Shown in pieces: positions 6,052 through 8,511 of a DNA stretch of 8,511 nucleotides. The number at the start of each line of letters is the position of its first letter. The stretch's first letter is position 1. Position numbers and translations under genes: made by a program. The stretch is from the NCBI GenBank assembly GCA_018399455.1, contig JAGYOT010000061.1, forward strand, positions 1 to 8,511, written 5' to 3'. Origin of the DNA: Desulfobacterales bacterium. Its GTDB lineage: Bacteria; Desulfobacterota; Desulfobacteria; Desulfobacterales; Desulfosalsimonadaceae. The notes beneath the pieces are model-generated. The model saw only the letters and a program-made list of their open reading frames with translations. It did not search any database and was not told the DNA's origin.

Positions 6052-7313
6052 AGGCCAGCCCGGTCACCTTTCAGGATCATCGCTCCTTGGCTGCCCGACT
6101 GGCTGAGACAAAACCGCTTATTCCTTACGGCAACGGCCGAAGCTATGGAGACAGTGCCCTGTCCTCAAGGTTTGTCCCCATGCGCTCCAGGGACCGTCTG
6201 CTGGCTTTTGACCCGGATTCGGGGCTGCTGACCTGCGAGGCCGGGGTGCTCCTGTCCGAGATCATTGAAACCTTCCTGCCATCGGGCTGGTTTTTGAAGG
6301 TCACCCCGGGGACCAGACTGATTACCGTGGGCGGGGCTGTGGCAGCGGATGTGCACGGAAAGAACCACCATCAGGCCGGCTGCTTTGGAGACACAGTGGA
6401 AAGTCTGCTGCTCATGCTGGCCGACGGCCGGATTCGACGCTGCTCCAGGAAAGAGAACCCGGAACTGTTCCATGCCACCTGCGGGGGCATGGGACTGACA
6501 GGGGTCATTCTCCAGGTTGAATTTTATCTCCAGCCGGTGCCGTCAGCGATAATTGAGCAGGCCACCATCAAAACGCGTAACCTGAAGGAAACCTTCGAGG
6601 CCTTTGAAAAGTACGCGGACTGGCCGTATTCAGTGGCGTGGATTGATTGCCTGGCCCGCGGTGCCGCCCTTGGACGCTCGCTTCTCATGCTGGGCCGCTT
6701 CGCTCCCATAGGGGAACTGGACTACGCCCCGCGCCGGACAAAAACGATCCCCTGCAATTTCCCCGGCTTTCTCCTGAAAAGCTACAGTGTACGCGCCTTC
6801 AACAGCGTTTATTATGCCAGGGCCCGCTCCGGGATCAGTCTGAATTTTGTGGATATCGACGCATTCTTCTATCCGCTGGACGCCATCAGCAACTGGAATC
6901 GCATTTACGGAGGCAGCGGCTTTGTCCAGTATCAGTTCATTCTTCCCAAAAAACACAGTTATACCGGATTGGAACAGGTGCTCAGAAAAATCATGAAGAC
7001 CGGCAAGGGCAGTTTTCTGGCTGTGCTCAAACTCTACGGGCCGGCCAATGACAACTACCTGTCCTTTCCCATGGAAGGCTACAGCCTGGCTCTGGATTTC
7101 AAGATAGAGCCGGGCCTGTTCGCCCTGCTGGAACAGCTTGACGAAATTGTCCTTAAACACAAGGGACGCCTGTACCTGGCCAAGGATGCCCGAATGAGCA
7201 GAGATACCTTTGAAGGGGGCTACCCGCAGGCGGAAGCCTTCCGCTCCCTGCGAACCTCCCTTGGCCTTGCCGGCGCATTCAACTCCCTTCAATCCCAAAG
7301 GTTAGGCTTATGA
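6015..7313 (+). CDS. dprE1: DprE1-like FAD-dependent polyprenyl-phosphoryl-beta-D-ribose 2'-oxidase
   Basis: Flavoenzyme (432 aa; 461 in M. tuberculosis, with a longer N-terminus) expected to oxidise C2 of lipid-linked ribose to the 2-keto intermediate, the first half of epimerisation to arabinose. Visible: FAD-domain YGNGRSYGD (38-46), PGTRLITVGGAVAADVHGKNHH (within 98-119; H114 matches Mtb H132) and GGMGLTGV. The substrate domain keeps W (AWID, Mtb W230), QYQF (Mtb Q334/Q336), K339 (Mtb K367) and K390 in YLAKD (Mtb K418). Differences from Mtb by motif alignment: A359 at the C387 position, S357 at N385, and F in FFYPLD at Y314. C387 is the residue covalently trapped by benzothiazinones, so this enzyme should escape that attack. 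It overlaps the GtrA-like gene by 37 bp and the reductase by an ATGA. The general FAD-binding oxidase family is certain; the exact sugar is inferred from context. Confidence 0.88.
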   Translation: MQLTGWGRYPIIEASPVTFQDHRSLAARLAETKPLIPYGNGRSYGDSALSSRFVPMRSRDRLLAFDPDSGLLTCEAGVLLSEIIETFLPSGWFLKVTPGTRLITVGGAVAADVHGKNHHQAGCFGDTVESLLLMLADGRIRRCSRKENPELFHATCGGMGLTGVILQVEFYLQPVPSAIIEQATIKTRNLKETFEAFEKYADWPYSVAWIDCLARGAALGRSLLMLGRFAPIGELDYAPRRTKTIPCNFPGFLLKSYSVRAFNSVYYARARSGISLNFVDIDAFFYPLDAISNWNRIYGGSGFVQYQFILPKKHSYTGLEQVLRKIMKTGKGSFLAVLKLYGPANDNYLSFPMEGYSLALDFKIEPGLFALLEQLDEIVLKHKGRLYLAKDARMSRDTFEGGYPQAEAFRSLRTSLGLAGAFNSLQSQRLGL

Positions 7314-8047
7314 CGCAGGAATGGATACTGGTTCTCGGGGCCGGCAGCGATATGGCCAGGGCAGCGGCCAGGCGTTTTGCCCGGGCTGGATACAATATTC
7401 AGCAGGCCTCCAGAAATACCGAAGAGCTGGACATAGAGGCCCGGCATTTGCAGTTGAAATACGGGGTGCAGACGCAGACCCTGCCTTTCGATGCTCTGGA
7501 GTTTGATTCCCATGCCGCTTTTTACGCCGAACTTGAGCCCAAGCCGATCGGGATTCTCCTTGCCTTTGGCGCCCTGGGCGAGCAGGCGCGGGATCAAAAA
7601 GATGTTTCCTGGATAAGAAAGATCATCGACACCAACTACACGGGAGCGGCGAGCATCCTTGAGGTGATTGCGGCCGATTTTGAACGCAGGAAACGCGGTT
7701 TTATTGTGGGCACCTCCTCAGTGGCGGGGGACCGGGGGCGACAGAGCAACTATATCTACGGCAGCGCCAAGGCCGGATTGTCAACCTATCTGGCTGGTCT
7801 CAGACACCGCCTGCATGGATCCGGGGTAAACGTCCTGACAGTGAAACCGGGTTTTGTGGCCACCAAAATGACCACCGGCCTGGATCTGCCCGACAAATTG
7901 ACAGCCGGGCCCCAGGAAGCGGGGGAGAGGATTTACAGGGCGGTTCAAAAGGAAAAGCATTTGGTTTATATCAGACCCATATGGCGGTGGATCATGTTGA
8001 TTATCATTCATATGCCGGAATTTATCTTCAAGCGAACGAAGCTCTGA
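7310..8047 (+). CDS. dprE2: DprE2-like SDR: polyprenyl-phosphoryl-2-keto-D-erythro-pentose reductase
   Basis: Short-chain dehydrogenase/reductase (245 aa; about 254 in M. tuberculosis DprE2) expected to reduce the keto-sugar made by the upstream oxidase with NAD(P)H, giving lipid-linked D-arabinofuranose. Nucleotide-binding LGAGSDMA is at residues 9-16, the NNAG-equivalent Asn at N109, and the catalytic Ser/Tyr/Lys at S137 (TSSVAGDRG) with Y150 and K154 (YGSAK). The NYIYGSAK block and the C-terminal hydrophobic, tryptophan-rich stretch (RPIWRWIM, residues 222-229, continuing to the end) are characteristic of DprE2-type proteins and suggest association with the membrane face. Start at ATG 7310 overlaps the oxidase stop (ATGA), with a purine-rich stretch just upstream. 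It is the last gene of the operon; no hairpin/T-run terminator is obvious after its stop. Confidence 0.88.
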   Translation: MTQEWILVLGAGSDMARAAARRFARAGYNIQQASRNTEELDIEARHLQLKYGVQTQTLPFDALEFDSHAAFYAELEPKPIGILLAFGALGEQARDQKDVSWIRKIIDTNYTGAASILEVIAADFERRKRGFIVGTSSVAGDRGRQSNYIYGSAKAGLSTYLAGLRHRLHGSGVNVLTVKPGFVATKMTTGLDLPDKLTAGPQEAGERIYRAVQKEKHLVYIRPIWRWIMLIIIHMPEFIFKRTKL

Positions 8048-8239
8048 GGTCTAGCGCAGTATGCATAAGTTGTACTCCCGCGGATACCGCCCAGTTTGGA
8101 TTGGGGGGTTGCAAAATTTTCAGTTCCCATCGCTGAAATCCGTTTGACCGCCTACAGGATCGAGTGGCAATCAAAATTCTACATAAAAGCACGATTCCTG
8201 GTATACATTTTGGCCTCAAAAGCAAGTTCCTACACCTTT
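8048..8239. other. intergenic region, no feature assigned
   Basis: 192 bp between two convergent genes. Frames here are shadows without recognisable protein motifs. A short GCGG-ATAC-CCGC-like hairpin near 8078-8090 has no T-run, so I do not call it a terminator. Confidence 0.4.
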
Positions 8240-8511
8240 TCAAGCCGACTCTGGATATTTTGCGGCATTGCCGGGTCCCATCGGGGCCGGGGCGTGCAAC
8301 AAGGCGATGAAATCTGTATAGGAACGGGTCTGGAGAATGCTCTCAAGCATGGAAGTATCCCGGAAAATCCGGCTTAGTTCAGCTGCGATGGCAAGCTGCT
8401 CTTCAGGGGCATCAATGGGTGTGAGAATTAGAAAGATGACATGGGCAATTTTGCCGTCAGGCGCATCAAAGTCAATGCCGCGGCGCGATATGCCCATCAC
8501 AATCATGGATT
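8240..8511 (-). CDS. PTS EIIA type-2 domain protein (C-terminal part; 5' end outside window)
   Basis: About 90 residues of the C-terminal half of an EIIA domain of the fructose/mannitol/nitrogen PTS class. The match is GIDFDAPDGK followed by VIFLILTPIDAPEEQLAIAAELSRIFRD, the usual core strand and helix (DG-P, hydrophobic strand, LTP-D-P, L--L--L---F). The frame stays open through position 8511 and the ATG codons at 8506 and 8497 fall inside the domain, so the gene continues beyond the right edge; the phosphorylated His motif is out of view. Such domains act as phosphoryl acceptors or sensors and occur alone or fused to transporters such as antiporters, so the full protein could be a regulator, an EIIA subunit or the tail of a transporter. 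It converges on the dprE2-like gene and has no evident functional link to it. Confidence 0.8.
   Translation of the reverse strand, partial: SMIVMGISRRGIDFDAPDGKIAHVIFLILTPIDAPEEQLAIAAELSRIFRDTSMLESILQTRSYTDFIALLHAPAPMGPGNAAKYPESA

Noticed and set aside
6630..7298. 222-aa frame on the - strand
   Set aside because: Shadow of the DprE1-like gene, whose conserved residues are all on the + strand.
8028..8243. 71-aa frame on the - strand covering the 3' intergenic region
   Set aside because: No motif, overlaps the end of the reductase gene, and no ribosome site is evident.

Overview
The window looks like a chromosomal stretch of a moderately GC-rich Gram-negative bacterium. A Desulfobacterota (deltaproteobacterial) host is my best guess, based on the general style of the genes and on a RAYT-type transposase remnant with a DnaA-like tail. 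That assignment is inference; there is no rRNA or other taxonomic marker here.

Layout, left to right. (1) Positions 1-1685, + strand: the C-terminal 560 residues of a P-type ATPase with SERCA-like cation ligands; its N-terminus lies outside the window. (2) 1702-2399, + strand: a decayed, comparatively AT-rich REP-associated tyrosine transposase (RAYT) that starts 16 bp after the ATPase stop. It lacks its N-terminal half and carries two frameshifts, one of them at an A7 run. (3) 2414-4195, - strand: a polytopic GT-C-fold type glycosyltransferase-like protein with a soluble C-terminal domain. (4) 4196-4717: a 522-bp divergent intergenic region with a large imperfect inverted repeat and several short repeats. 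(5) 4718-8047, + strand: a tight four-gene operon, each gene overlapping the next: UbiA-type prenyl-phosphate phosphoribosyltransferase, GtrA-family membrane protein, DprE1-like FAD oxidase and DprE2-like short-chain reductase. (6) 8048-8239: unassigned non-coding DNA. (7) 8240-8511, - strand: the C-terminal end of a PTS EIIA-type domain that runs off the right edge.

The main interest is the four-gene operon with its divergent neighbour. By homology to the mycobacterial pathway, the UbiA-type enzyme would join PRPP to a polyprenyl phosphate. After removal of the 5-phosphate by a phosphatase not seen here, the DprE1/DprE2 pair would epimerise C2 of the ribose to give polyprenyl-phospho-D-arabinofuranose. 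The GtrA-like protein may help move or present the lipid-linked sugar, and the divergent GT-C enzyme is a candidate for transferring it to an acceptor outside the cytoplasmic membrane. The result would be a compact D-arabinose (or ribose) glycosylation module in an organism that is probably not a mycobacterium. The DprE1-like enzyme also lacks the cysteine targeted by benzothiazinones in Mycobacterium tuberculosis.
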